A DNA stretch of 64,000 bases from Microbacterium marinum (GTDB taxonomy: Bacteria; Actinomycetota; Actinomycetes; Actinomycetales; Microbacteriaceae), in contig NZ_JACHMD010000001.1 of the NCBI RefSeq assembly GCF_014204835.1, positions 1,984,001 to 2,048,000 of the forward strand, given 5' to 3'. This document shows positions 17,077 to 25,706 of this stretch, piece after piece (positions within the stretch are counted from its first letter, which is position 1; every line of letters begins with the position of its first letter). A program made the translations under genes and the position numbers. Below the pieces are notes generated by a model. It ran no database searches, was not told the DNA's origin, and saw only the letters and a program-made list of their open reading frames with translations.

Positions 17077-19169
17077 CGCGCGCCCACCATCTCGGAGACA
17101 GCCGACGCGCCGGTCGTCTTGGCAACGAGCGTCAGGACGTCGTACGTCGCGACGATCGCGTCGTCCTGGTTCCGGATCACGGCGTCCCAGCGGACCTCGC
17201 CGTAGTCGTCGGTCTCGCGAGGGGTGATCTGCTTCGCCGTCAGCGCGACACGGATCTCGTCACCCGGCGACACCGGCGTGACGAACCGGAGGTTCTCGAG
17301 ACCGTAGTTGGCCAAGACGGGCCCCGGGTCGGGATCGACGAAGAGGCCCGCCGCCCAGGACACGAGCAGGTACCCGTGCGCCACGCGGCCGGGGAAGAAC
17401 GGGTTCGCGGCGGCCGACTCCTCGTCCATGTGCGCGTAGAACGTGTCACCGGTGAACTCGGCGAACGTCTCGATGTCGCCGAGCGTCACCGTGCGCGAGG
17501 CGGATTCGACGGCGTCGCCGATGCGAAGGTCTGCCAGCGACTTCCGGAACGGATGCGCCCCCTCCGCGCGGTGCGCGGCCCCTGCGTGCCAGACACCGGA
17601 GATCGCCGTGAGGACGTCGGGGGAACCCTGGACGGCGGTGCGCTGCATGTGGTGCAGAACGGACCGGATGCCGCCGAGCTCCTCTCCCCCGCCCGCGCGA
17701 CCGGGTCCGCCGTGGACGAGGTGCGGCACGGGGGCGCCGTGGCCGGTGGAGGTGCGGGCGTTCTCGCGGCTCAGGAAGAGCACGCGACCGTTGTACGCAC
17801 CGATGCGGGTGAGCAGCTCGACGGCGACGTCCTGGTCGTGCGTCACGACGCTCGTGACGAGCGAGCCGCCCCCGCGGGCGACGAGGTCCGCGGCATCCGC
17901 TATCGAGTCGTACTCGAGGAGGCTCGCCACCGGGCCGAAGGCCTCGAGCTGGTGCGCCTCGGGCGTCGTCGGATCGGCGAACGCAAGGAGCATCGGCGAA
18001 AGGAAGGCACCGTCTGCCGCTTCGCCCACCGTTCCGTCGGCCCGGACGACCTGCGGCGCGTCGGTCGAGCCGACGAGGAGCTCTCCCCCGGCGTCCTGCA
18101 GACGCGCGACCTGTGCCCGCACGTCGTCGCGCTGCGAGAGGGAGACGACGGGACCCATCGTGACGCCTTCGGCCCTCGGGTCGCCGATGACCACGCGCGC
18201 GGCGATCTTCGCCTCCAGCGCCTCGGCGACGTCGCGAGACAGCCCGCGGGGGACGATCGCGCGGCGGATCGCCGTGCACTTCTGCCCCGCCTTCGTCGTC
18301 ATCTCGACCATCAGCTGGCTGATGTAGGCGTCGAACTCCGGGGTGCCGGGTCGCGCATCGGGACCGAGGACGGAGGCGTTGATCGAATCCGTCTCGCTCG
18401 TGAACCGGACATCGCCCGACTCGACCCCCGGGTGCGTTCGGAGGTGGGAAGCCGTCGATGCGCTCCCCGTGAAGCCCACGAGGTCACCCAACCTGAGGTG
18501 GTCGAGCACTCCCGGCAGGCGTCCGCTGACCAGCTGCAGCGACCCCTCCGGCAGCAGGTCCGCCTCCACGAGGATGCGCACCCACGCCTCGGCGACATAC
18601 GCGGTCGGGGTCGCGGGTTTGACGACGGTGGGAACGCCGGCCAGGAAGGCCGGGGCGAACTTCTCGAGTGAGCCCCACATCGGGAAGTTGAACGCGTTGA
18701 TCTGCACCGCGACGCCCGGGAGGCGGGTGAACACGTGCTCACCGAGGAATGAGCCGTCCTTCGAGAGCGGTTCGATGGGGCCGTCGACCATGACCTTCGC
18801 GTTGGGCAGCTCCCGGCGTCCCTTCGACGAGTACGTGAAGAGCACCCCGATCCCGCCGTCGATGTCGCTCAGGGAGTCGCGTCGGGTCGAGCCGCTGCGC
18901 ATCGAGAGGTCGTAGAGCTCCTCCTTCCGCTCGGACAGCGCGAGGGCGAACTGCTTGAGGAGCACGGCTCGCTCGTGGAAGGTCAGCGCACCGAGCGAGC
19001 GCTGCCCGACCGTGCGGGCGTGCTCGAGAACGCCGGCGACGTCGATGCCCGCCGTGCCGACGCGGGCCACGATCTCACCGGTCGAGGCGTCTCGCACCTC
19101 CGTGACCTCGTCGGACGCGTCCGGCGTCCACCAGGTATCGCGGAGGTAGCTGGGAAGGATGCCGCTCAC
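17073..19169 (-). CDS. paaZ: Bifunctional ring-opening enzyme PaaZ (oxepin-CoA hydrolase / semialdehyde dehydrogenase)
   Basis: 698 aa, the full bifunctional length. The N-terminal about 520 residues are an aldehyde dehydrogenase with the FTGSAST nucleotide motif and catalytic Cys298 in KAGQKCTAIR. The C-terminal about 150 residues are an MaoC-type hotdog hydratase with FTGDTFYAHMDEESA and GRVAHGYLLVSW. The hydratase part opens oxepin-CoA and the dehydrogenase oxidises the resulting aldehyde to 3-oxo-5,6-dehydrosuberyl-CoA. It overlaps both neighbours (paaH and paaI) by 4 bases. Confidence 0.95.
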   Translation of the reverse strand: MSGILPSYLRDTWWTPDASDEVTEVRDASTGEIVARVGTAGIDVAGVLEHARTVGQRSLGALTFHERAVLLKQFALALSERKEELYDLSMRSGSTRRDSLSDIDGGIGVLFTYSSKGRRELPNAKVMVDGPIEPLSKDGSFLGEHVFTRLPGVAVQINAFNFPMWGSLEKFAPAFLAGVPTVVKPATPTAYVAEAWVRILVEADLLPEGSLQLVSGRLPGVLDHLRLGDLVGFTGSASTASHLRTHPGVESGDVRFTSETDSINASVLGPDARPGTPEFDAYISQLMVEMTTKAGQKCTAIRRAIVPRGLSRDVAEALEAKIAARVVIGDPRAEGVTMGPVVSLSQRDDVRAQVARLQDAGGELLVGSTDAPQVVRADGTVGEAADGAFLSPMLLAFADPTTPEAHQLEAFGPVASLLEYDSIADAADLVARGGGSLVTSVVTHDQDVAVELLTRIGAYNGRVLFLSRENARTSTGHGAPVPHLVHGGPGRAGGGEELGGIRSVLHHMQRTAVQGSPDVLTAISGVWHAGAAHRAEGAHPFRKSLADLRIGDAVESASRTVTLGDIETFAEFTGDTFYAHMDEESAAANPFFPGRVAHGYLLVSWAAGLFVDPDPGPVLANYGLENLRFVTPVSPGDEIRVALTAKQITPRETDDYGEVRWDAVIRNQDDAIVATYDVLTLVAKTTGASAVSEMVGAR

Positions 19170-20029
19170 GAGTCACTCCATTCGTAGAATCCGGAACCGC
19201 TCTTGCGGCCCAGTCGGCCCTCCGCGACCATCTGCCGCAGCAACGGGGGCGGGTCGAAACGGGGGCCCAGCGCCGCCGCGAGCTCCTCCGCGATCCCGAG
19301 GCGGACGTCGAGCCCGACGATGTCCGTCGTCCGCAGCGGGCCGGTCGGATGCCGGTACCCGAGCTCCATCGCCGCATCGATCGCCGCGGCATCCGCCACC
19401 CCCTCCTCGACCATGCGGATCGCCTCCAGAGCGAGCGCGACACCCAGGCGGCTCGACGCGAACCCCGGCGAGTCGCGGACGAGTACAGGAGTCTTGCCGA
19501 GCGCGCGGACCCAGCTGGCAGCGGCCTCCCGCAGCGACGGCGCGGTGCGCGTGCCGATCACCACCTCGACCAGGCTCGACGCGGGCACGGGATTGAAGAA
19601 GTGGAGGCCGAGGAAGTCCTCAGGCCGGTCGAGCGACTCGGCGAGGTCATCGATCGAGATCGATGACGTGTTCGTGGCGAGCGTCGCGCCGGATCCGATG
19701 ACGGATGCCGCGCGGCGGAGCGCGTCGATCTTGAGCGCGCGGTCTTCGGGGACCGCCTCGATCACCAGGTCGGCGTCCGCCAGCGAGGCTGAGTCGGAGG
19801 CCGTGGAGACGGACGCGCGCAGGTCGCGCAACGGCACTGCGGTGGCGCCGCGGTCGACGGATGCACCGAGGCTCCGCTCGATGCGGGCGCCCGCGGCGTC
19901 CGCTGCGTCGCGGTCCCGCTCGAGGACGACGATGCGGGATCCCGCGAGGACGAACGCGTGGGCGATGCCGGCCCCCATGCGTCCGCCGCCGATGACGCCG
20001 ACGACCTCGGGCGTGCCCGCGGCGCTCAT
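19166..20029 (-). CDS. paaH: 3-hydroxyacyl-CoA dehydrogenase PaaH
   Basis: 287 aa. It oxidises 3-hydroxyadipyl-CoA to 3-oxoadipyl-CoA with NAD. The N-terminal Rossmann fold is clear (GVIGGGRMGAGIAHAF). TNTSSISIDDLA and the catalytic HFFNPVPASSLVEVV (His in the HFFNP motif) are present, followed by the helical C-terminal domain with DSPGFASSRLG and GYRHPTGPL. It overlaps paaF and paaZ by 4 bases each, inside the paaJ-led operon. Confidence 0.93.
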   Translation of the reverse strand: MSAAGTPEVVGVIGGGRMGAGIAHAFVLAGSRIVVLERDRDAADAAGARIERSLGASVDRGATAVPLRDLRASVSTASDSASLADADLVIEAVPEDRALKIDALRRAASVIGSGATLATNTSSISIDDLAESLDRPEDFLGLHFFNPVPASSLVEVVIGTRTAPSLREAAASWVRALGKTPVLVRDSPGFASSRLGVALALEAIRMVEEGVADAAAIDAAMELGYRHPTGPLRTTDIVGLDVRLGIAEELAAALGPRFDPPPLLRQMVAEGRLGRKSGSGFYEWSDS

Positions 20030-20766
20030 CGGGTCGACTTCCGTGCGAGGAATGCGGTCATCCGTCGCTCCTTCTCGGGGCTTTCGAAGAGCTCGGCCTG
20101 CAGCTCGAGCTCGACGTGGGGGTGTTCGTCGGCGCTCGCGCGCAACGCGGTCTTGGTGTGCCGCGTCGCGAGCGCGTCGTTCGCGGCGATCCGGTCCGCG
20201 ATCGCGTGCGCTGCGGCGAGGAGATCCTCCGGTTCGTGCAGCGACGCCACGAGGCCCCAGGCCAGCGCCTCCTCCGCTTCCAAGATCCGCCCGGTGAGGA
20301 GCATCTCGGTGGCTCGGGCGTGGCCGACGATCTCGGGCAGCCGCCAGGTGGCACCGGCAGCCGCGATGATCCCGAGCCCCGTCTCCGGGTTCCCGATGCG
20401 CAGGGACGGCGTGCCGATGCGGATGTCGGCTGCGTAGGCGAGCTCCGCTCCGCCGCCGAGAGCCCAGCCGTCGATGGCCGCGATGACCGGCATCGGCAAG
20501 GCACGCACACGCCGGAAGGCCTGCGTGTTGATGCCGCGCCGCGCATCATCCGCCCGCCGCGCCCGCAGCTGGGCGATGTCGGCACCGGCGGCGAACACAC
20601 CACCCGAGCCGCTGATGATCAGTGTCCGGGGGGTCGCCTCGAGGTCGTCGCAGACCGCGTGCAGGTCATCGATCATCCGCTGGTCGATGGCGTTCTTCTT
20701 CTCCGGGCGGGTGAGCGTCACGATCATCCGATCGTCCGCGGATTCGACCCTCAGCGCGTCAGCCAT
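20026..20766 (-). CDS. paaF: Enoyl-CoA hydratase, PaaF type (2,3-dehydroadipyl-CoA hydratase)
   Basis: 246 aa crotonase-fold protein. FAAGADIAQL forms the oxyanion loop as in PaaF (PaaG has FCAG). Both hydratase glutamates are visible, in NPETGLGI and in ATEMLLTG. It hydrates 2,3-dehydroadipyl-CoA. It overlaps paaJ by 8 bases and paaH by 4. The PaaF/PaaG split between this gene and that at 10745 is by motif only. Confidence 0.83.
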   Translation of the reverse strand: MADALRVESADDRMIVTLTRPEKKNAIDQRMIDDLHAVCDDLEATPRTLIISGSGGVFAAGADIAQLRARRADDARRGINTQAFRRVRALPMPVIAAIDGWALGGGAELAYAADIRIGTPSLRIGNPETGLGIIAAAGATWRLPEIVGHARATEMLLTGRILEAEEALAWGLVASLHEPEDLLAAAHAIADRIAANDALATRHTKTALRASADEHPHVELELQAELFESPEKERRMTAFLARKSTR

Positions 20767-21949
20767 CGAGCCGCTCCACGATCATGGCTGTCCCCTGTCC
20801 CACGCCGACGCACATCGTTGCGAGGCCGTAGCGACCGCCGGTGCGTTCGAGGCGTCCGAGCAGGGTGACGAGGAGACGAGACCCGCTCGAGCCGAGCGGG
20901 TGCCCGAGCGCGATCGCGCCGCCGTCGGCGTTCACGATCTCGGGGTCCAGCCCCAGCCGTCGGATGCACGCCAAGGACTGCGAGGCGAACGCTTCGTTGA
21001 CTTCGACGGCGTCGAGGTCGCGGACGGTGAGCCCCGCCTTGGCGAGTGCCTTCTCCGTCGCCGGCACGGGTCCGAGCCCCATGATCTCCGGCGCGAGGGC
21101 GGCACTGGCCGACGCGACGATCCGCGCGCGGGCGCGCAGTCCGTGCCGCTCGAGCGCTGCGGTGCTCGCGACGACCACCGCGGACGCGCCGTCGTTGAGG
21201 GAGCTGGAGTTCCCCGCCGTCACGACGGTGCCGCCCGGGACGACCGGGCGCAGACCGGCGAGCAGGTCAGCCGACGTGTCACGGCGCGGTCCCTCGTCGA
21301 CCTCGACGACGCCTCGGCCGGTCGGAACGGCGACGATCTCCGCTGCGAAGCGGCCCGCGTCGATCGCCGCGATCGCCTGCCGATGACTGCGGAGGGCGAA
21401 CTCGTCGGCGTCCTCGCGCGAGATCCCGTCGACCTGCGCGACCTCCTCCGCCGTCTCCGGCATCGAGAACGTCGCCTTCTCGCGCTCCCACAGCCGTGGA
21501 TTCGTGAATCGCCACCCGATGGAGGTGTCGAACGATTCCCCCGGCTTCGCCCAGGCCCGTGCGGATTTCGCCTGCACCCACGGCGCCCGCGTCATCGACT
21601 CGACACCGCCGGCGACGATCGCATCGGCATCGCCCGCACGGATCGCCTGGGAGGCGAGCGCGATCGCGGACATCCCCGACGCGCAGAGTCGGTTGACGGT
21701 GAGGCCGGGCACCGCATCGGGAAGCCCCGCCAGGAGCACGGCCATCCGGGCGACGTTGCGGTTGTCCTCCCCCGCCTGGTTCGCCGCGCCGAGGTAGACC
21801 TCGTCGAACGCTTCGTCGGGGAGGCCCGAACGGGTCACCGCTTCTCGGACGACGAGCGCGGCGAGGTCGTCGGGACGCACGTCGGCGAGGGTGCCGCCGT
21901 AGCGTCCCACCGGGGTGCGGGCGCCTCCCACCAGGTATGCCTCGGACAT
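20759..21949 (-). CDS. paaJ: 3-oxoadipyl-CoA thiolase
   Basis: 396 aa from the ATG at 21949, which has GGAGG exactly 6 bases upstream; the ATG at 21955 is too close to that site. Thiolase marks are the nucleophile Cys89 in NRLCASGMSAI, the NxNEAF-like motif VEVNEAFASQ, GHPLGSSG with the catalytic His, and the C-terminal MCVGVGQGTAM with the second cysteine. It cleaves 3-oxoadipyl-CoA to succinyl-CoA and acetyl-CoA and also acts on the 3-oxo-dehydrosuberyl intermediate. It is the first gene of the paaJ-F-H-Z-I-K unit. A -10-like TAGCCT (21991-21986) and the operator lie upstream. Confidence 0.93.
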   Translation of the reverse strand: MSEAYLVGGARTPVGRYGGTLADVRPDDLAALVVREAVTRSGLPDEAFDEVYLGAANQAGEDNRNVARMAVLLAGLPDAVPGLTVNRLCASGMSAIALASQAIRAGDADAIVAGGVESMTRAPWVQAKSARAWAKPGESFDTSIGWRFTNPRLWEREKATFSMPETAEEVAQVDGISREDADEFALRSHRQAIAAIDAGRFAAEIVAVPTGRGVVEVDEGPRRDTSADLLAGLRPVVPGGTVVTAGNSSSLNDGASAVVVASTAALERHGLRARARIVASASAALAPEIMGLGPVPATEKALAKAGLTVRDLDAVEVNEAFASQSLACIRRLGLDPEIVNADGGAIALGHPLGSSGSRLLVTLLGRLERTGGRYGLATMCVGVGQGTAMIVERLDG

Positions 21950-21995
21950 CGTCATCCTCCATGAGCGCCAGTGCTCTCGGACCGCAGGCTATTTG

Positions 21996-22015
21996 CAGAC
22001 CGTTCGTTCAGTAAT
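21996..22015. promoter_or_regulatory. PaaR-type operator between paaJ and the thioesterase
   Basis: CAGACCGTTCGTTCAGTAAT, identical to the paaA operator at 17 of 20 positions. It lies in the 106-base divergent gap between a minus-strand -10 box (TAGCCT, 21991-21986) for paaJ and a plus-strand box (TAGTGT, 22015-22020) for the thioesterase, so one bound repressor could block both. Confidence 0.7.
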
Positions 22016-22061
22016 AGTGTCAGACGTGGACGTGGAGAACAACCCGAGCAGAGGATGAAGC

Positions 22062-22457
22062 ATGACCGATGACGTGTGGACCATCTCCCCCGGTGCCCTC
22101 GACGACAAGCTCCGCATCGAGGTGCTCGCGCAATCGGCGGACGAGGTCGTGACACGGATGCCGGTGGCCGGCAACACGCAATCGCTCGGGCGACTGCACG
22201 GCGGTGCCACCGCGGCGCTCGCCGAGGCCACGGGGTCATGGGCCGCGATGATCCACGCGAGCACAATGGGCAGGGTCTGCGTCGGCGTGGATCTCAACAT
22301 CACCCACCACCGCGGCCCGCGGGGTGAGACCGTGACCGCGACGGCCACCCCGCTGCACCGAGGTCGGCGCACTGCGACCTACGAAGTGCGCATCCAGGAC
22401 GCGGAGGGGCACCTCGTCGCGACGGCCCGCATCACGAACCTGATCGTCGATGCGTGA
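22062..22457 (+). CDS. Hotdog-fold thioesterase, divergent from the paa operon
   Basis: 131 aa. It is a PaaI/DUF4442-like hotdog thioesterase with RLHGGATAALAEATGSWAAM (the HGG turn and the catalytic Glu helix, about residues 46-65). AGAGGA lies 8 bases before the ATG. It is divergent from paaJ and shares the operator region, so it is likely regulated with the pathway. A clear relative lies at 32620, sharing MPVxGNTQ, LHGGA and VGxDxNxTH. It could release CoA from acyl intermediates; the substrate is unknown. PaaI itself is encoded at 16675. Confidence 0.85.
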   Translation: MTDDVWTISPGALDDKLRIEVLAQSADEVVTRMPVAGNTQSLGRLHGGATAALAEATGSWAAMIHASTMGRVCVGVDLNITHHRGPRGETVTATATPLHRGRRTATYEVRIQDAEGHLVATARITNLIVDA

Positions 22458-22485
22458 GCGGCGGCGTCGATGACAGACTGAGCCG

Positions 22486-23112
22486 ATGGACACAGCGCAC
22501 GCCGACACCCCGACGCGTCGAGGCCGCCCCGGTCATGACCGCGAGGCCGTCCTCGACGCCGCCGTCGCGCTCTTCAACGAGCGCGGGTACGACGCGACAT
22601 CGGTCGCCGACGTCGCGGGCCGACTCGGTGTCACCAAGTCCGCGCTTTACCACCACTTCTCCTCCAAGGAAGCCGTCCTCGAACTCGCCCTCGGACGAGC
22701 CCTCGACAGCCTCGAAGCCGCGCTCGACCAGCCCCGTGACGGCCGCAGCGCGTCGGCCGCACTGCGTGACGTCTTCCGCGGTGCCACCGACGCACTCGTG
22801 ACCAACCTGCCCTACGTCACCCTGCTTCTGCGGGTGCGCGGCAACGGACCGGCCGAGCAGGCAGCCCTCGCCCGCCGACGGACCTTCGACCAGCGCGTCA
22901 CCGCGCTCGTCGCCCAGGCGCAGGGCGACGGCGACATCCGCGACGACGTCGACGCGTCGGTCGTCGCCCGACTCATCTTCGGCATGATCAACTCGCTCGT
23001 CGAGTGGTACAGGCCGGGTGGCGCCATCGACGGCTCCCGGCTCGGACACGACGTCGTCACCCTGGCCCTCGACGGCCTCCGTCCGGCCGGAGCCCCGCGC
23101 ACGCAGGAGTAG
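22486..23112 (+). CDS. TetR family regulator, probable PaaR
   Basis: 208 aa. The N-terminal helix-turn-helix is clear: FNERGYDATSVADVAGRLGV followed by TKSALYHHFSSKEAV (about residues 28-62). The C-terminal ligand domain ends in an Ala/Pro-rich tail. It stands 28 bases after the divergent thioesterase and next to the paa genes. TetR-type PaaR proteins in Thermus and Corynebacterium repress paa genes and release on phenylacetyl-CoA, so this is the best candidate to bind the two operators. No strong ribosome site is seen; a CAGACT box lies exactly 6 bases before the ATG. Confidence 0.85.
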   Translation: MDTAHADTPTRRGRPGHDREAVLDAAVALFNERGYDATSVADVAGRLGVTKSALYHHFSSKEAVLELALGRALDSLEAALDQPRDGRSASAALRDVFRGATDALVTNLPYVTLLLRVRGNGPAEQAALARRRTFDQRVTALVAQAQGDGDIRDDVDASVVARLIFGMINSLVEWYRPGGAIDGSRLGHDVVTLALDGLRPAGAPRTQE

Positions 23113-23162
23113 CGTGGACGGGTGACTCCGTCGGCATCCGCTCTCCTCCGGGGACGCGGGGC

Positions 23163-24497
23163 GTGAGTCGGGTTCGCGCCGCGGCGCACACCGGCGGCCC
23201 GGGGATCCGCGCATGGATCGTCTGGTCGACCGGCGTCGCCGCATACATCCTCGCCATCACCAACCGGACGTCGCTCTCTGCGGTCGGCGTGGATGCCGCG
23301 GAGCGATTCCAGGCGGATGCCGCGACCCTTTCCCTCTTCGCCGTCGTCCAGCTGGCGGTGTACGGCGGTATGCAGATCCCGGTCGGCGTCCTGCTCGACC
23401 GGTACGGCTCGCGCCCGATCATCACGATCGGCATGATCCTGATGGCCGTCGGTCAGCTGACGATGGCCCTCTCGCCGAGCGTCGGGATCGCGATCGTCGC
23501 GCGCATGCTCCTCGGTGCCGGCGATGCGGCCGTCTTCCCCGCAGTCCTGCGCCTCGTCGCGACGTGGTTCCCGGCCCAACGCGCACCGGTGATGGTGCAA
23601 CTCACCGGCATCCTGGGTCAGGCAGGCCAGCTCGTCGCCGTCATCCCGATCGCCGCCGTGCTCCACGCGACCAGCTGGTCGGTGACCTTCGGCGCGATCG
23701 CGGGACTCGGCGTGCTCTTCGCCGTCCTCGTGTTCGCGGTGATCCGCAACCACCCGCCGGAGGTCGACCGCGACATCAGCGTCGACACCGACACCGGCGC
23801 GATCCGCATCGTCACCTCGAGCGTCGACACGGGCGTCGGCATCCGCGCCGCGTGGGCTCACCCCGGCACCCGACTGGCCTTCTGGTCGCACTTCGCGACG
23901 CCGTTCGCGGGGACGGCGTTCATGCTCCTGTGGGGCGTCCCCTTCCTCACCGCCGGAGAGGGTCGCACGCTCGGCGAGGCGACGGGCCTGCTGACCATCT
24001 TCGTGTTCGCCGGCATGGCGTTCGGCCCCGTGCTGGGGGAACTGTCGCGCCGCATCCCCCACCGTCGCTCCCGCGCACTCGTCCTTCCGGCCGTCGCCGT
24101 GCAACTCGGCGCGTGGCTGACGGTGATCCTCTGGCCGGGGCCCGCTCCGCTCTGGCTGCTCACCGTGCTCGTGGTCGCGCTGTCACTGGGCGGTCCGGCC
24201 TCGATGATCGCCTTCGACCACGCCCGGACCCACAATCCCTCTCACCGCCTCAGTACGGCAACCGGTCTGACGAACGCCGGCGGATTCCTCGCCGCCCTGA
24301 TCGCCATCTTCGTGATCGGCGTCGCCCTCGATCTCCAAGGGGCGGGGACGCCCGACACCTACCGCCTCGACGCCTTCCGCGTGGCCTTCCTCGCACAGAT
24401 CCCGCTGTGGCTGCTCGGCGCGATCTTCATCTCGGTCGAGCGTCGACGCACGCGTGTCCACCTCGGGATGGACGAGCCGCGCCGCCCGCCCCGGTGA
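23163..24497 (+). CDS. MFS transporter
   Basis: 444 aa from the GTG at 23163. About twelve hydrophobic helices are visible, with the MFS loop motif as GVLLDRYGSRP after helix 2 and RMLLGAGDAAVFPAVLRLV in helix 4. The N-terminal AYILAITNRTSLSAVG is typical of a group of actinobacterial MFS proteins of unknown cargo. It follows the TetR gene by 50 bases on the same strand, so co-transcription is possible but nothing ties it to phenylacetate. It ends before a strong terminator. Confidence 0.85.
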   Translation: MSRVRAAAHTGGPGIRAWIVWSTGVAAYILAITNRTSLSAVGVDAAERFQADAATLSLFAVVQLAVYGGMQIPVGVLLDRYGSRPIITIGMILMAVGQLTMALSPSVGIAIVARMLLGAGDAAVFPAVLRLVATWFPAQRAPVMVQLTGILGQAGQLVAVIPIAAVLHATSWSVTFGAIAGLGVLFAVLVFAVIRNHPPEVDRDISVDTDTGAIRIVTSSVDTGVGIRAAWAHPGTRLAFWSHFATPFAGTAFMLLWGVPFLTAGEGRTLGEATGLLTIFVFAGMAFGPVLGELSRRIPHRRSRALVLPAVAVQLGAWLTVILWPGPAPLWLLTVLVVALSLGGPASMIAFDHARTHNPSHRLSTATGLTNAGGFLAALIAIFVIGVALDLQGAGTPDTYRLDAFRVAFLAQIPLWLLGAIFISVERRRTRVHLGMDEPRRPPR

Positions 24498-24500
24498 CAG

Positions 24501-24537
24501 ACGAACGGCCCGGTCCCCAGGGGGCCGGGCCGTTCGT
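24501..24537. terminator. Strong bidirectional hairpin terminator
   Basis: A perfect 13-bp stem, ACGAACGGCCCGG and its complement, with a loop that can pair further (CCCC/GGGG). It lies 3 bases after the MFS stop and 9 bases from the DUF6458 stop, so it serves both converging genes. Confidence 0.88.
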
Positions 24538-24546
24538 GCGGATGCG

Positions 24547-24804
24547 TCAGATCGTGCCGTCGCCCGAGGAGCGGGTCTCCGAACGGGTGACGCGCTCGCC
24601 GGCGACCGGGTCGACCGTGCGGACGGTCGATTCGGTGGAGCGGCGCTTCATCAGGAGCACGATGCCGATGAGGAACACGACGACACCGGCCCCCATCAGG
24701 ATGTAGCCGATCAGGTCGAGATTCACGAAGTCGACGTCCACATTGATCGCGAAGGCGAGGATGGCGCCGATCACGAAGAGGACGATTCCGGTTCCGATGC
24801 TCAT
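24547..24804 (-). CDS. Small membrane protein, DUF6458 family
   Basis: 85 aa. Two membrane helices (about residues 3-20 and 30-51) are separated by NVDVDFVNLDLIGY, followed by a short basic and acidic cytoplasmic tail (MKRRSTES). The MSIGTGIVLFVIGAILAFA start is the hallmark of DUF6458, a family found in actinobacteria without a known role. AAAGGGAG lies 7 bases before the ATG. It stands alone between two terminators. Confidence 0.8.
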   Translation of the reverse strand: MSIGTGIVLFVIGAILAFAINVDVDFVNLDLIGYILMGAGVVVFLIGIVLLMKRRSTESTVRTVDPVAGERVTRSETRSSGDGTI

Positions 24805-24885
24805 GAGAACACTCCCTTTCTGAGCTGTGCCCTCCGATGATGACGGATGCCGCGGGCGCCGTGCAGTCTCTTGACACGCGCTCCT

Positions 24886-24925
24886 CCGCTGTGCATCCCG
24901 CTCAGAGAGCGGCGATGCTCAGCGG
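24886..24925 (-). terminator. Hairpin at the end of the SGNH hydrolase gene
   Basis: Nested inverted repeats, CCGCT/AGCGG, GCATC/GATGC and CCGCTC/GAGCGG, with short internal loops form one long hairpin that overlaps the stop codon of the SGNH hydrolase. The rest of the gap up to DUF6458 (24805-24885) shows only that gene's ribosome site. Confidence 0.55.
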
Positions 24926-25674
24926 GGATCGACGGGGAGCCACTCGGCGTACTTCGGCTCGCGTCCATCCCCCGAGGAGGTGCCGGTCAAGCGGCGCTTG
25001 AGCCAGGGTCCCAGGTGTTCACGGAAGTACCGCGATCGGTCCAGCCGCACCGTACGGTCGGGCTCGCTCAGCGACCACCAGTCCTCGGGGACGTCCTCAG
25101 CGAGGGCGTCGAGCACACGGGCGGCCACGCGGTGATGACCTCGGGTGTTCATGTGCAGGCGGTCGGCGGACCAATACGATGGGTCGGAGAGCTCCGTGTC
25201 AGGCCAATTGAATGCCGTGACGATGTCGTCATCGCCGGCGATCCGCTCCTCCACGGCAGCGGAGAGGGCGTCGCCGCGGCGCTGGATCAGGGCGGGCAGC
25301 GGGAGCTGCGCCGACGGGTTCGCTCCGGAGAGGAGGATCAACGTCACCCCTTCCTCCTGGCACCGGCGCCGAACGTGCGAGAAGGCATCGGCGATTCGGG
25401 AGATCGGAGTTCGCGGACGCAGCATGTCGTTCCCACCGCCGTTGAACGAGAGGTGCGTGGGTCCGAGGGCGAGGGCGCGTTCGAGCTGCTCAACGACGAT
25501 CGGCTGCACGAGCTTGCCACGGATCGCCAGGTTCGCGTAGGCCACCTGCTCACCGCGGGAGTCCGCCCAGCCCTGCGCGACGAGATCCGCCCAGCCGCGC
25601 GGGACTCCCTCGACCTCGTCGCCGACCCCTTCGGTGAACGAATCGCCGATCGCGACGTACCGCACCTGCACCAT
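24919..25674 (-). CDS. SGNH/GDSL family hydrolase
   Basis: 251 aa. The four SGNH blocks are visible: block I AIGDSFTEG (Ser12 near the N-terminus), the Gly of block II in ANLAIRG, block III FNGGGNDML with the oxyanion Asn, and block V SADRLHMNTRGHH with the catalytic Asp and His. These enzymes hydrolyse esters, often on lipids or acetylated sugars. There is no signal peptide, so it is cytoplasmic. The ATG lies exactly 6 bases after TAGGCT without a ribosome site, suggesting a leaderless message. Confidence 0.9.
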   Translation of the reverse strand: MVQVRYVAIGDSFTEGVGDEVEGVPRGWADLVAQGWADSRGEQVAYANLAIRGKLVQPIVVEQLERALALGPTHLSFNGGGNDMLRPRTPISRIADAFSHVRRRCQEEGVTLILLSGANPSAQLPLPALIQRRGDALSAAVEERIAGDDDIVTAFNWPDTELSDPSYWSADRLHMNTRGHHRVAARVLDALAEDVPEDWWSLSEPDRTVRLDRSRYFREHLGPWLKRRLTGTSSGDGREPKYAEWLPVDPR

Positions 25675-25686
25675 CGGTCCAGCCTA
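25675..25686 (-). promoter_or_regulatory. Leaderless promoter of the SGNH hydrolase
   Basis: TAGGCT (25686-25681, minus strand) and exactly 6 bases to the ATG at 25674, the same box and spacing as at the AEC transporter and polA. Confidence 0.5.
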
Positions 25687-25706
25687 CGCGGATCAGTCGG
25701 TGAGGA

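Noticed and set aside
24871..24900. TTGACA on the plus strand as a -35 box
   Set aside because: No -10 box and no plus-strand gene follow; it lies in a gap between minus-strand genes.
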